A DNA stretch of 64,000 nt, taken from contig NZ_KE384037.1 of the NCBI RefSeq assembly GCF_000423565.1, positions 338,951 through 402,950 on the forward strand, in the 5' to 3' direction. The notes under the pieces are model-generated. The model did no database searches, was not told the origin of the DNA, and was given only the letters and a program-made list of their open reading frames with translations. A program made the position numbers and the translations under genes. This document shows positions 1 to 8,283 of the stretch, piece after piece. Source of the DNA: Runella zeae DSM 19591. GTDB lineage: Bacteria > Bacteroidota > Bacteroidia > Cytophagales > Spirosomataceae. Position 1 is the first letter of the stretch. The number at the start of each line of letters is the position of its first letter.

Positions 1-443
1 ATATATTTTTCATCAAATTCTATCTCAAAAAGCCTTAAAAACGCCATGTATTCTTCCCTAAATGTCTTTTTCTTATGATGCTCTTCCTGATTTTCGATGT
101 ATTTTATAATAGTTGGTAATTGAGATTGTCCGTATGAAAATGCACCATATCCCTCTTGCCAAGCAAATTTTTGACTCGTTAGTTTATTTTCATTTATCCA
201 CAATGATGTCATTTGTTTTATATCACGCACTAGATCGGAAAGAGATTGCGTGGTACGAAATCCAATCAGTATGTGAACATGATCTGGCATTCCATTTATA
301 ATCAATAATTTATGTCCATTGTTTTGAATAATGCCTGTGGCATATTTATATAAATCATTTTTCCATTTTTGTTGAATGATGGCTTGACGATATTTGACGG
401 CAAATACCAGATGTACATGTATTTGAGTAAAGGTATTTGCCAT
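1..443 (-). CDS. IS200/IS605-type Y1 transposase (RAYT-like), C-terminus beyond window
   Basis: Reading leftwards from an ATG at 443 gives an open frame of 147 codons that runs off the window edge without a stop. It is a Y1 HUH transposase: the DHVHIL segment (residues 54-59) carries the two metal-binding histidines, and KYIENQ (114-119) carries the likely nucleophilic Tyr115 with the following Gln. Family members are about 150 residues long, so only a few residues should be missing. These enzymes cut and rejoin single-stranded DNA at hairpins. No tnpB or IS end is visible. The array of short palindromes directly upstream (450-746) is what one expects next to a REP-associated tyrosine transposase. 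Whether it is a mobile IS or a domesticated RAYT cannot be decided here. Confidence 0.9.
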   Translation of the reverse strand, partial: MANTFTQIHVHLVFAVKYRQAIIQQKWKNDLYKYATGIIQNNGHKLLIINGMPDHVHILIGFRTTQSLSDLVRDIKQMTSLWINENKLTSQKFAWQEGYGAFSYGQSQLPTIIKYIENQEEHHKKKTFREEYMAFLRLFEIEFDEKY

Positions 444-446
444 GTT

Positions 447-746
447 TACCAATATATAGCCCCTATGGGGCATCGTTGTTTTCCTATCGTTTGTTTTTAC
501 CGATATGTAACCCCTACGGGGTATTATTGATTTTGTTATTATCGTTTCTACCGATATATAGCCCCTATGGGGCATCGTTGTTTTCCTATCGTTTGTTTTT
601 ACCGATATGTAACCCCTACAGGGTATTGTTGAATTCTTCCTTATTCTATTATTTCTACCGATATACAGCCCCTAAGGGGTATTGTTGATTCTTCTTTACT
701 GTTTATGTAAGCCCTACGGGGGCATCTTATCAGATTCCCCGTAGGG
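447..746. repeat. Array of REP-like palindromes upstream of the transposase
   Basis: Six same-orientation palindromes alternate between two types: GCCCCTATGGGGC (459-471, 561-573, degenerate 668-680) and ACCCCTACGGGGT (510-522, with one mismatch 612-624, and a G/C-ended form at 711-723). An inverted partial copy CCCCGTAGGG follows at 737-746. A block of about 83 bp (447-529) is repeated almost exactly at 549-631, a period of 102 bp, and a third diverged unit starts near 656. The outer base pair of the stem changes from G-C to A-T together on both arms, so pairing is conserved. This resembles REP/BIME arrays mobilised by Y1 transposases. An open frame across the array is only the translated repeat. 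Confidence 0.85.
712..746 (-). terminator. Hairpin from two opposed repeat copies, probable end of locus 1
   Basis: CCCTACGGGG (712-721) and CCCCGTAGGG (737-746) form a perfect 10-bp inverted repeat with a 15-nt loop, 10 bp beyond the stop of the cupin gene. The left half is the last repeat of the array, so a repeat seems to have been co-opted as the transcription end of the sugar locus. There is no strong T-run on the minus strand, so it may act mainly as an mRNA 3' stabiliser. Confidence 0.5.
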
Positions 747-755
747 ACTTTTGCT

Positions 756-1970
756 TTATTTAACTACTGTTAAATCAGGGTTATTAGGCCCAAAATGCTT
801 CAACATCACGATGGGATCGGTTGAAGAATAGTTTGTAATGGTTACGCCTTCTTTAGCCGCTTTTTCTGTTACAAAAAACTCATCGTTGGTAAGTTGTCCA
901 TAGCGAATCAAAGCAGGCGTTTCGATATTCCATTCTCCCATTTTACCATGACCTTGCATCATAATCAAACCATACGCTGCACTATCTTTGATAGTAACTG
1001 TTTGACCTGGATATACGGTCAATTCTTTAGCACTAAACGCTTCCGAACGGTAACAAACCCATACTTCGTTGTATCCTTCTGTTTCTACATCAGGATTTAC
1101 TGGGATAGGGCGCATAAAACGCGTTTCGAGAAGGTTGGGGTTGGTATTGAGATCCCAGTCGATTACTTCCATCAATTGGTCATAGTCACCAATACGCTCA
1201 GGAGGGGTACCGTTCCAAAGCAATTCTTCAGGAATGACGGCCTCATTTACGAGGGATTGATACATCGCAAATACATCTGATGCTTTTTGAGGCTCATAAG
1301 TACAAAGGCTACCTGGCGCGTGCAACATCCCCGGAGGCACATCCCAGCCTGTACCCGGAATCAGCGGGAAAGCTTGCGAATACATAGTGATTTTGTTGTC
1401 GCCTTTGGTGAAGTTCATCAAGCACTCTTTGATTTGCTCTTTGGTAGTACCGGGAGCAATTCCAAAAAAGGTATAAGGAAAGTCACCGCCGTGATTATTG
1501 AGCTGAGGGGGATAATAATAGGCTTCAGGTTTACCTAATTGACCAATTTTAGCAGCTTCTTCGTCATTGTGGTGAATATGGTGAGGAAGCGGCCCCATGT
1601 TATCAAAAAACTTAGAATACATTGGCCAGCTTTGGTATTCATCCCAAAGGCGGTCGCCGATGATTTCACCCTTTAGCTCATCAATGACATCTTTCAAGAG
1701 GATTTGCTCGGTTTGTCCTCCCTCTTCATATACTACTTTACTGAGTCCTTCATGCTCGCCAGTGAGTGGGCCATTTTTGGCAGGAGTAGTTGACGATAAC
1801 CAACGCTCATCAATACCGCCACGTACACCACCCAATACATAATAATCGTCGGGGTGAAGTTTGATACGGCGCCCTGGTACACAAAAAGAGCGAGGTACCC
1901 ACGTAGGAGCTAAGCGTAAAATTCCTTTGCCTTGTTCAAGCGCTTTTGCTGCTAAACTTAAATTTGCCAT
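756..1970 (-). CDS. Cupin protein, mannose-6-phosphate isomerase-like
   Basis: 404 residues, no signal peptide, so cytoplasmic. The motif PLPHHIHHNDEEA (about residues 127-139) gives clustered metal-binding histidines and an acidic residue as in type I phosphomannose isomerases; GTGWDVPPGMLHAPG (about 206-220) is the second cupin metal motif. The C-terminal part (about 310-404) looks like a second cupin barrel. The exact sugar is unknown; related proteins occur in Bacteroidota and Planctomycetes sugar clusters and are usually annotated only as cupins. It is the last gene of locus 1, 75 bp after the DUF4432 gene, and would isomerise or bind a sugar or keto-sugar there. Confidence 0.7.
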   Translation of the reverse strand: MANLSLAAKALEQGKGILRLAPTWVPRSFCVPGRRIKLHPDDYYVLGGVRGGIDERWLSSTTPAKNGPLTGEHEGLSKVVYEEGGQTEQILLKDVIDELKGEIIGDRLWDEYQSWPMYSKFFDNMGPLPHHIHHNDEEAAKIGQLGKPEAYYYPPQLNNHGGDFPYTFFGIAPGTTKEQIKECLMNFTKGDNKITMYSQAFPLIPGTGWDVPPGMLHAPGSLCTYEPQKASDVFAMYQSLVNEAVIPEELLWNGTPPERIGDYDQLMEVIDWDLNTNPNLLETRFMRPIPVNPDVETEGYNEVWVCYRSEAFSAKELTVYPGQTVTIKDSAAYGLIMMQGHGKMGEWNIETPALIRYGQLTNDEFFVTEKAAKEGVTITNYSSTDPIVMLKHFGPNNPDLTVVK

Positions 1971-2045
1971 TGTATTGTTATAATAAGTGCTTTTGCACGA
2001 TTGAATTGATATGTGTTTGTTTTTAGAAAGATTCTTTGTGAGGAT

Positions 2046-3095
2046 TTAGGCTTCGCTGCCCCGCACATCTATGGTTAAGTCATAGGTACGACGCTCACCA
2101 GGAGCAAGATAGATGAGCGTGTTTTGGGCTCGGGCACTTGCCTGTCCAATAGGCGGATGCGTACCTGGCTCTAGCCCTGTAACATATTCATTTTTGCCCC
2201 AATGTTGCCAGTTGGTAAGATGAGGCAATTGATCCTTTTGGAAATAGAGCTTTAGGGTGACTCCCAAATTAGGATTATGTAAGCCACACATACAGCGTCC
2301 TGCCTCATCAGCAGTAGGGTCGATAAAGGCTACCTCTTCTCCCGAACCAAGGTGGTCGTCGGGCGGTGGAGGGCAAGTTTTAAAATCATTTCCTTCTTTG
2401 AATATTTTGGCTTTTTCGGGGCCAAAACGAGGTTGCCAATCTCCTTCCCACAAGATTTGAGTACCTTCATCGGCCAAGGGCCAACCAAAATTGAAATGAT
2501 ATAACAGCATCAAGGGTGCGGGGGTATTTCCTCGATTCAGTACTTCGTCGTGGATACGCAATACGGGTTCACCAAGGGTACTAGAAATAGTACGACGTAG
2601 CTCCAAACTAGGCCCGAAGATTTTTGTTTCACGCATTATGCCTGTGATACTCATCTCCATTTTGCCAGCCAAAGGGTCGGGCTGAACGATAGATTCTATT
2701 TCGGCGGCGATATTACTGATTTGTCCGTGAAGGCCCCGCTCGCCGTATTCGTCTGATTCAGGGCCTCCTACGTGTGAGAGACCGCAAGTCGTCAGAAGAC
2801 CGCCCGTGAAAGTCCTTAACCAATCGATGCCTTTGTCAGAAAAGGGCTGTGGCGACATCACACCTGCATGACTTATCCACGCCAAACCATGTTGATTATA
2901 AAAAGCATCAGCAATATCCATAGCACGGTCTATGACGACTTTGTACCTTAAACCTGCTCCTGTATTAAACCAAGCCACGCGAGTACCTCGTCCTGCGCCA
3001 TTGTCAATCACCGACGTCTCGATACCTCCCCATTGTGCTACATTTGAAAGTTTATTGGTCCAAGATGGTTTTGATGCTTCGGTGCTTTTGTTCAT
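2046..3095 (-). CDS. DUF4432 family protein, aldose 1-epimerase-like
   Basis: 349 residues without a signal peptide. The opening (GGIETSVIDNGAGRGTRVAW) and the stretch VVIDRAMDIADAFYNQHGL are typical of DUF4432, a galactose-mutarotase-like beta-sandwich family. LLTTCGLSHVGGP and GLHGQISNIAAEI (about residues 101-132) supply conserved His and polar residues of the sugar pocket, and the GLEPGTHPPIGQASARAQNT segment near residues 309-328 is characteristic of the fold. Likely role: mutarotation or binding of a sugar intermediate of locus 1. A 149-bp AT-rich gap separates it from the hydrolase gene upstream; no clear promoter was found there. The family call is firm, the substrate unknown. Confidence 0.75.
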   Translation of the reverse strand: MNKSTEASKPSWTNKLSNVAQWGGIETSVIDNGAGRGTRVAWFNTGAGLRYKVVIDRAMDIADAFYNQHGLAWISHAGVMSPQPFSDKGIDWLRTFTGGLLTTCGLSHVGGPESDEYGERGLHGQISNIAAEIESIVQPDPLAGKMEMSITGIMRETKIFGPSLELRRTISSTLGEPVLRIHDEVLNRGNTPAPLMLLYHFNFGWPLADEGTQILWEGDWQPRFGPEKAKIFKEGNDFKTCPPPPDDHLGSGEEVAFIDPTADEAGRCMCGLHNPNLGVTLKLYFQKDQLPHLTNWQHWGKNEYVTGLEPGTHPPIGQASARAQNTLIYLAPGERRTYDLTIDVRGSEA

Positions 3096-3244
3096 CGGCT
3101 ATGTCTAAAAATTAAGGTTAAATAGGATTTTGAATGCCTCTTCGTTGGACATTCATACACTCTCAAATTTTTGCAATAAGTTGATTTATAAAAATTATTA
3201 AAAGTTGAATATAATGCACTAATCAAATAAAAAATTATGATTTT

Positions 3245-4054
3245 TTAATGCACCAATAACCAACTTTTAACTCTTTCATTAAAATCTTCTAGTTTTTCGA
3301 AATGGAAAATATGCCCTGCTTTTTCGTATAAGTACAAATCAGCTTTGGGAATTGCCTTGGCTACTTCTTCGGCCATCCATACAGGGGTGAAAATATCTTC
3401 TTTGCCCCCAATGACCAACGCCGGTTGGGTAAGCGACGAAAGAGCTTCTAGCGCATTGTGTGTAATACACGCCCATGCTTGTCCTTCAAGGGCATGTAGA
3501 GGTTGTGGCTCGGCTCCAATAGCTGCTTGCTGACGGCCTTCGGCTAGTTCGGCGGCTACTTTTTCATCGTCCCAAGAGGCTTTAGAATAAATCAATAACT
3601 GAATATAGTGGCTAAATTCTTCGGGGCGAAAACGTGCTTTGCAAGTCATGATGTGTTGAAAAATTGCCTTTGCCACATTGTCGCAGCGAGCCCAAGGGCA
3701 CATTAGCACCAGTGAATTCACTTTTTGAGGATGGCGAATCGCCAATTGCTGCGCGATAGTACTACCCATAGAGCAACCCACTACTTTTACTTTTTCGAGA
3801 TTGAGGGCATCCAGCAGACCTGCATAGTCGTCGGCCATTTGAGCGGTAGTATATGGACCAGCAGGTTTATCGGTTTTTCCTACGCCACGGTTATCGACCA
3901 CAATGCACCGAAAGTATTTTTCCCAATAAGCCACATGAGGCTCCCACACCGACCCAGAAGCCGTAATGCCCATAATCAGCAACAAGGGCTGCGCTGAGGC
4001 AGAGCCACGCTCTTCGTAGTATAGCTTGATTCCGTTGGTTTCTACAATAGGCAT
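3245..4054 (-). CDS. Alpha/beta hydrolase
   Basis: 269 residues, cytoplasmic. The nucleophile elbow is GCSMGS with Ser95; the acid is probably the Asp in GGKEDIFTP (about residue 220) and the base the His in EKAGHIFHFE (about 248). The N-terminal MGITASG segment forms the oxyanion region. The size and layout match the 3-oxoadipate enol-lactonase/RsbQ-like group, so a lactone or ester is a plausible substrate, which would fit oxidised sugars in this locus. It lies 9 bp after the TIM-barrel isomerase gene and is surely cotranscribed with it. No signal peptide, so it is not a secreted carbohydrate esterase. Confidence 0.8.
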   Translation of the reverse strand: MPIVETNGIKLYYEERGSASAQPLLLIMGITASGSVWEPHVAYWEKYFRCIVVDNRGVGKTDKPAGPYTTAQMADDYAGLLDALNLEKVKVVGCSMGSTIAQQLAIRHPQKVNSLVLMCPWARCDNVAKAIFQHIMTCKARFRPEEFSHYIQLLIYSKASWDDEKVAAELAEGRQQAAIGAEPQPLHALEGQAWACITHNALEALSSLTQPALVIGGKEDIFTPVWMAEEVAKAIPKADLYLYEKAGHIFHFEKLEDFNERVKSWLLVH

Positions 4055-4063
4055 CCGTATTGA

Positions 4064-4891
4064 TTATTTTAGGTTCGGAATAAGTTCGTTTGTAATCCAG
4101 CGACCATCATGTAAGGTTACAAAATCAGGGTCTTCTAATGCTTCTGCCCCTTCATCTTCGCAGATAATCCAGCCACCATAATTAATATCTTTGAGCCACT
4201 GCGTGATAGAGACCAAATCCACTTTGCCTTTCCCCATAAGTGCGAACTCAGGTGCGCCATCCCAATCTTTATAATGAACGTGATTGATAAGCGACTGATA
4301 TTCTTTCATTTTGGAGAGGGGATCCATATCGCCATTGATGATGTGACCTACATCGGGAGTCCAACCTGTAACACGCGTATCAAGCGACTCTAAGACTATT
4401 TTGTAATCTTCTTCGGTACGAATAATAGAACTATGAGGAGAATTGGGATGAAAACTACATTCGATCCCTTTTTCTTTGGCACGAGCCGAAACGGTATTCA
4501 CAATGTTTACCAAACTTTTCCGACGTTCTTCTAGGTTATGACGTCCCGTTGGGATTTGTACGGTATTCAATACCGCTCCCGGAAAGTGTGTCAATAAACT
4601 AATGGCATTGTCGGCTACGATGCGTTCATTTTCCGACTCTTCGGCTCCGTTCCATTCTTGTGCCAATGCCAAGGCCGCTAATTCAATACCTTGTTCTTTG
4701 AGCTTGGCAGCCAAACGCTCAGGGTCTACCAAATCGCCCATCCAAGTAAAAATAGGTTGAATTCCGGTAAAGCCTGCTTGCGCAATGATTTCAATCATGT
4801 GTCCTAAACGTCCTTGGTGGGTTTGGCCGTTGCCACTCATAAACCAAGTATATACCTCTGAACCAAAACGAAACGGAAGTTTTTCTGTCAT
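4064..4891 (-). CDS. Sugar isomerase/epimerase, xylose-isomerase-like TIM barrel
   Basis: 275 residues of the AP-endonuclease-2/xylose-isomerase-like superfamily. Expected metal and substrate positions are visible: CSFHPNSPHSS (about 146-156), TPDVGHIIN (about 178-186), HVHYKDWDG (about 204-212) and IICEDEGAE near the end. It is one of two such isomerases in the locus, the other being the more D-tagatose-3-epimerase-like protein at 6043-6894. Family members isomerise or epimerise free or keto sugars, and some act in 3-keto-glycoside cleavage. Cytoplasmic; 30 bp after the ThuA gene. Confidence 0.75.
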   Translation of the reverse strand: MTEKLPFRFGSEVYTWFMSGNGQTHQGRLGHMIEIIAQAGFTGIQPIFTWMGDLVDPERLAAKLKEQGIELAALALAQEWNGAEESENERIVADNAISLLTHFPGAVLNTVQIPTGRHNLEERRKSLVNIVNTVSARAKEKGIECSFHPNSPHSSIIRTEEDYKIVLESLDTRVTGWTPDVGHIINGDMDPLSKMKEYQSLINHVHYKDWDGAPEFALMGKGKVDLVSITQWLKDINYGGWIICEDEGAEALEDPDFVTLHDGRWITNELIPNLK

Positions 4892-4921
4892 TTTTATAAT
4901 ATGTCAAATGAATTTAAAAAA

Positions 4922-6004
4922 TCACTTTTTTTCTTTTTTCACCACTTCACCGGGCATAATCAACGAATCCCAACCTGCTAAATCGGCTGGTTTGACATTG
5001 GCTTTATAACCCGTAAAATTGAAAGTAGTAGGCTTATAAGGCCCTACAAAATCAATATCACTATTGGGTTTGATTTTCTTTTCAAGACCCATTGTCCAAA
5101 AAACAGCGTTGATGAGCATTCGCCGAAAACCCTCATTGAGCAAATCCTCAGAAGCTCCGTGAGTAGTAGCAAATACCCGTCCGCTTGCGCCCGATTCTAA
5201 GGTATAATTGCGCACCCAAGCCACGGGCAGAAGTTTTTTGTTGGGATCTGCTGCCGCGTCGGGAGTCATACCGTTGAGTACTTCGCCTCGTGCGATTACG
5301 GTAGCATTTTTGGGGTCAGCGGTGTAGCCACCTGACTGTACCCACATATCTTTGACACCTTTTAGTATTGCATGTTTTGCTTGTTCTTTTTCAGGAATAA
5401 GTCGTGACGATTGTTTGTGGTTTGTACCATAATGCGACACCCATGTTTCGCCTAGCACCACTTCTCCAAACCCATCCTTCCAGGCAGTTTTGGGGCCTTT
5501 ATAATTCCAGCCGTAGTGCTCCCATGTAGGATCATTTTTAATATCAAAAGCGTGAGTTGCGGTACGAAGACCAATGACGGGTTTGCCACGTTTTAGATAA
5601 TCATCAATGTGTTGCATTTCGGCGTTTTCAAAATGTGAAAAACGCGTGAAAATAAACATCAAATCAGCCTTATCTAACACTTCTAATCCTCGTAAGTTGG
5701 AGCTGCCGGGTAGGATATTACCTTGGTCGTCGAGAGCAAAAATCACCGTGCAAGTAAATCCAAAACGCTTCGCTAATATCCGTGCCAAAGCAGGCAAGTT
5801 TTCTTCGCCGCGATATTCATGGTCAGAAGCAATGAAAACAATGTTTTTCCCTACGCCAGGCCCTTTTTCTCCTTGATATACAACACGGTATTTTTCTAAA
5901 TCGGCTTTTGTATCAGCCTTTCGGGAAGGGATGGGAGAGATTTGGAAACTGCTACCAACCGCCAAAAAAGATAAAAGCAACAACAGACGCTGAATATGTT
6001 TCAT
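4922..6004 (-). CDS. ThuA domain protein, exported
   Basis: 360 residues with an N-terminal signal peptide (MKHIQRLLLLLSFLAVGSSFQ) and no further membrane segment, so periplasmic or extracellular. The ThuA-like glutamine-amidotransferase fold is recognised from NIVFIASDHEYRGEENLPAL, ADLMFIFTRFSHF and the signature PVIGLRTATHAFD. ThuA of rhizobia is tied to metabolism of 3-keto disaccharides, and ThuA domains recur in Bacteroidota clusters with DUF1080 and TIM-barrel isomerases, as here. Its reaction is not established. It sits 38 bp after the epimerase gene. Confidence 0.75.
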   Translation of the reverse strand: MKHIQRLLLLLSFLAVGSSFQISPIPSRKADTKADLEKYRVVYQGEKGPGVGKNIVFIASDHEYRGEENLPALARILAKRFGFTCTVIFALDDQGNILPGSSNLRGLEVLDKADLMFIFTRFSHFENAEMQHIDDYLKRGKPVIGLRTATHAFDIKNDPTWEHYGWNYKGPKTAWKDGFGEVVLGETWVSHYGTNHKQSSRLIPEKEQAKHAILKGVKDMWVQSGGYTADPKNATVIARGEVLNGMTPDAAADPNKKLLPVAWVRNYTLESGASGRVFATTHGASEDLLNEGFRRMLINAVFWTMGLEKKIKPNSDIDFVGPYKPTTFNFTGYKANVKPADLAGWDSLIMPGEVVKKEKK

Positions 6005-6042
6005 ATAAAAGGTGTAGGATTTCGGATAAACAATAAAAAAGA

Positions 6043-6894
6043 CTAAAGTCCGTGCTTAGCTCCCATTTCTTTGATAAACTTTAATCCTTCTTCGGCAATG
6101 TGCCAAGGGTCGTTGTATTCACGCCACACGTTGATAGCATTGGCAAAATCGGGGTCATTTCGAGAAAAAGCCTCAATGGTAAGCCATCCTTTATAGTCTA
6201 TCGCAGCTAAAGAAGAGAAAGCCGCATCCCAAGGCACATGACCATCACCGGGGGTTCCTCGGTCATTTTCGCTGATGTGTACATGACTCAGTACAGGCGC
6301 AATCGTATTGATAGCTTTATCGTATTTTTTTTCTTCGATATTGGCATGGTGCGTATCAAACATAGCCCTTACATGGACATGGTCAGCCATTTTTACCAAT
6401 TTCGACAATTGCTCCATAGTATTACAGAGATAGCACTCAAAACGATTGAGTGCTTCTATCGCCAACACGATATTGGCCGAAGCGGCATGTTCGCCAGCCG
6501 CATGAAGCACTTCAGCACTGCGCGCATACTCTTCTTCTAATGCTGGATGTGCTGCAAAGTGGGCGTGTGCCGAATGGAAAGGCCCACACAATACGGTCGA
6601 ATTGAGGTCATGCGAGCGGTCGATGGCCCATTTGATGCGGTCGAGGGATTTGGCTCGTACCGTGGCAGACTCGTGAATAGGGTTCATGTCAGGGCTTACC
6701 ACTGTTACGGTAGTTACTCCTAATTCCAATGAACGAGCATGCTCTCCCACTTTTTTGTACATCGCATCGTCAGGTGCGCCCACAAAAAACTCAACGCCGT
6801 CGTAACCGATTTTTTTCAATCGGTCGAGGATTGGAAAAAGTTCTTCCGACATTCCTGCCGACCAAGCCAATACGTTAAAACCTATTTTGTTCAT
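6043..6894 (-). CDS. D-tagatose 3-epimerase/D-psicose epimerase-like isomerase
   Basis: 283 residues, no signal peptide. The DTE-family metal ligands line up: Glu in LAIEALNRFE (about 145-154), Asp in MFDTHHANIEE (about 179-189), His in HVHISENDRGTPGDGHVPW (about 206-224) and Glu in WLTIEAFS (about 238-245). These enzymes use a divalent metal to epimerise ketohexoses at C3. In this locus it could act on a 3-keto or other keto sugar. It follows the terminator at 6985-7015, so it may start its own transcript with ThuA and the genes beyond it. Confidence 0.8.
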   Translation of the reverse strand: MNKIGFNVLAWSAGMSEELFPILDRLKKIGYDGVEFFVGAPDDAMYKKVGEHARSLELGVTTVTVVSPDMNPIHESATVRAKSLDRIKWAIDRSHDLNSTVLCGPFHSAHAHFAAHPALEEEYARSAEVLHAAGEHAASANIVLAIEALNRFECYLCNTMEQLSKLVKMADHVHVRAMFDTHHANIEEKKYDKAINTIAPVLSHVHISENDRGTPGDGHVPWDAAFSSLAAIDYKGWLTIEAFSRNDPDFANAINVWREYNDPWHIAEEGLKFIKEMGAKHGL

Positions 6895-6984
6895 CTTAAT
6901 TTTGAGCCTATTTAATTTTAAGTTAAAGGGTCAACTATGGTGGATTTCAGTTGACAATTGTGGATAATGTACGGATTTTTATAA

Positions 6985-7015
6985 AAACAGTGCCAAGGTG
7001 AAAACTCACCTTGGC
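6985..7015 (-). terminator. Rho-independent terminator after the DUF1080 gene
   Basis: GCCAAGGTGA (6992-7001) and TCACCTTGGC (7006-7015) form a perfect 10-bp stem with a four-base loop, 16 bp beyond the stop of the DUF1080 gene. On the minus strand it is followed by ACTGTTTTTA. It splits locus 1 into separate transcription units or causes partial read-through. Confidence 0.8.
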
Positions 7016-7031
7016 TCATCCAATCTTTATT

Positions 7032-7829
7032 TTACAACTGCTTGATGCGTAAATTACGGTATTGTACTTTCATGGGCGGGCCTACGTGCACTTGTACACC
7101 CAACAACCCACTCGCTTTGCCATTGACGGTATCTTCGTCGATTACTTCGCTCATCAGCACGCCGTTGATGTAGTGTTTGAGGTGATTGCCTTTGATGACC
7201 AAATGAAACTCATTCCAGTCTTCGCTTTTGATCAATGTTTTGAGAGAATCGCTGCTGCCCAACGAACCGGTCACGGTCAGATTAGTCCAGGCATTTCTTT
7301 GTACTTTAGAGCGTACCGCTTGAGGGGTGGCTTCGCCTGAATAAGGACTGATATTGGTTTTTTGACCACGATAAGCCAGCGTTGTACGTCCGCGTTCTTC
7401 GTAGTTTTGACCTGTATAATTAATCTTTCCGTCAATATCTGCTTGGTATCCTTTCAAAGCAAATGGAACATCTGGAACGCGCACACTACGATAATTGATT
7501 CCAGAGTTGCCAGCAGCGGCGATATTGAACTCCCCTTTCAACTCAAAATCGGCAGGCTCGCCCCCTTGCCAAATGATAAACGAATTGGCTTTTAACAGCG
7601 TAGCGGGGGTGATTTCTCCCACCAAATTTCCGTTTTCAACCCGCCAATAGGTAGGATCACCTTCCCAGCCATCTAACGATTTTCCGTCAAATATTTTTAC
7701 AAAACCCTCTTTGTCTTTCTTTGCCTTTTTTGCTTTTTTCCCTTGGCTTATGGCATCGAAGCTAATCGATACAAAAAGGGCTGCTATCAAGCCCAACGTG
7801 AAATATCTAAGTTTGGAAGTACTGATCAT
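7032..7829 (-). CDS. DUF1080 protein (3-keto-disaccharide hydrolase-like), exported
   Basis: The start at 7829 gives 265 residues opening MISTSKLRYFTLGLIAALFV, a good signal peptide ending near SFDAISQG; a longer open frame to 7928 puts an unlikely polar tail in front. After a lysine-rich linker, FVKIFDGKSLDGWEGD opens the DUF1080 laminin-G-like domain, which ends in VGPPMKVQYRNLRIKQL. The family includes a hydrolase of 3-keto disaccharides and is common beside ThuA and sugar isomerases. No lipobox is seen, so it is probably periplasmic. It is the only recognisable glycoside-cleaving candidate of locus 1. Terminators lie on both sides, at 8226-8256 and 6985-7015. Confidence 0.8.
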   Translation of the reverse strand: MISTSKLRYFTLGLIAALFVSISFDAISQGKKAKKAKKDKEGFVKIFDGKSLDGWEGDPTYWRVENGNLVGEITPATLLKANSFIIWQGGEPADFELKGEFNIAAAGNSGINYRSVRVPDVPFALKGYQADIDGKINYTGQNYEERGRTTLAYRGQKTNISPYSGEATPQAVRSKVQRNAWTNLTVTGSLGSSDSLKTLIKSEDWNEFHLVIKGNHLKHYINGVLMSEVIDEDTVNGKASGLLGVQVHVGPPMKVQYRNLRIKQL

Positions 7830-8283
7830 TATTATGTTGCGTTTGATTGTATGATTTTTTGTTGGTTTCGGCGGCATTTGGCTCTCTTTACTATTTAACT
7901 CCTCAACAAGAGTCAATATTATATTCAAATATTTCTAAAAACACAACGGATTACTATCCTTTACATACCTGTTCGATGAAGTTTAGGTGAGATAAAAATG
8001 CTTTTTGTTTAGAACATTCAAGGAATAAAATATTGATTATCAGTTAGCTTAAAATTTCACTTATTTGCTTCACCGTTCTCTTTTTGAAAGAGATATTTGA
8101 ATATTTTACTAGATTATTTGCGCATCTAGCTTTCAAATCTTTCCTCTATTTATTGTTGTATTTTGTTTTTTAAAGAAAGCTCTGGGCAATTACTACCCCT
8201 GTTTTTTGGCTAAAAACGCCAAATAAAAAGCCCCAGCGAAAATCACTGAGGCTTTTGGGATTACTAACCAATTGTAAAGTATT
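7830..8283. other. Intergenic region upstream of the DUF1080 gene
   Basis: 454 bp without a convincing gene. It holds the terminator at 8226-8256 and presumably the promoter of the DUF1080 gene. No exact TAnnTTTG element was found on the minus strand. The sequence is AT-rich and no repeats were noticed. Confidence 0.5.
8226..8256 (-). terminator. Rho-independent terminator after the FAD oxidoreductase gene
   Basis: AAAAGCCCCAG (8226-8236) pairs with CTGAGGCTTTT (8246-8256), an 11-bp stem with one mismatch and a nine-base loop. Read on the minus strand it ends in a T-run (GGGGCTTTTTATTT), 27 bp beyond the stop at 8284. Confidence 0.8.

Noticed and set aside
437-688. 83-codon plus-strand open frame
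   Set aside because: It is the translation of the palindromic repeat array (repeating PIYSPYG/PICNPYG) and carries no domain.
447-746. CRISPR array
   Set aside because: Repeats are palindromes at uneven spacing with duplicated, not unique, intervening sequence, and no cas gene is near.
7830-7928. Longer N-terminus for the DUF1080 protein
   Set aside because: The extra 33 residues are polar and precede a perfect signal peptide that starts at 7829.
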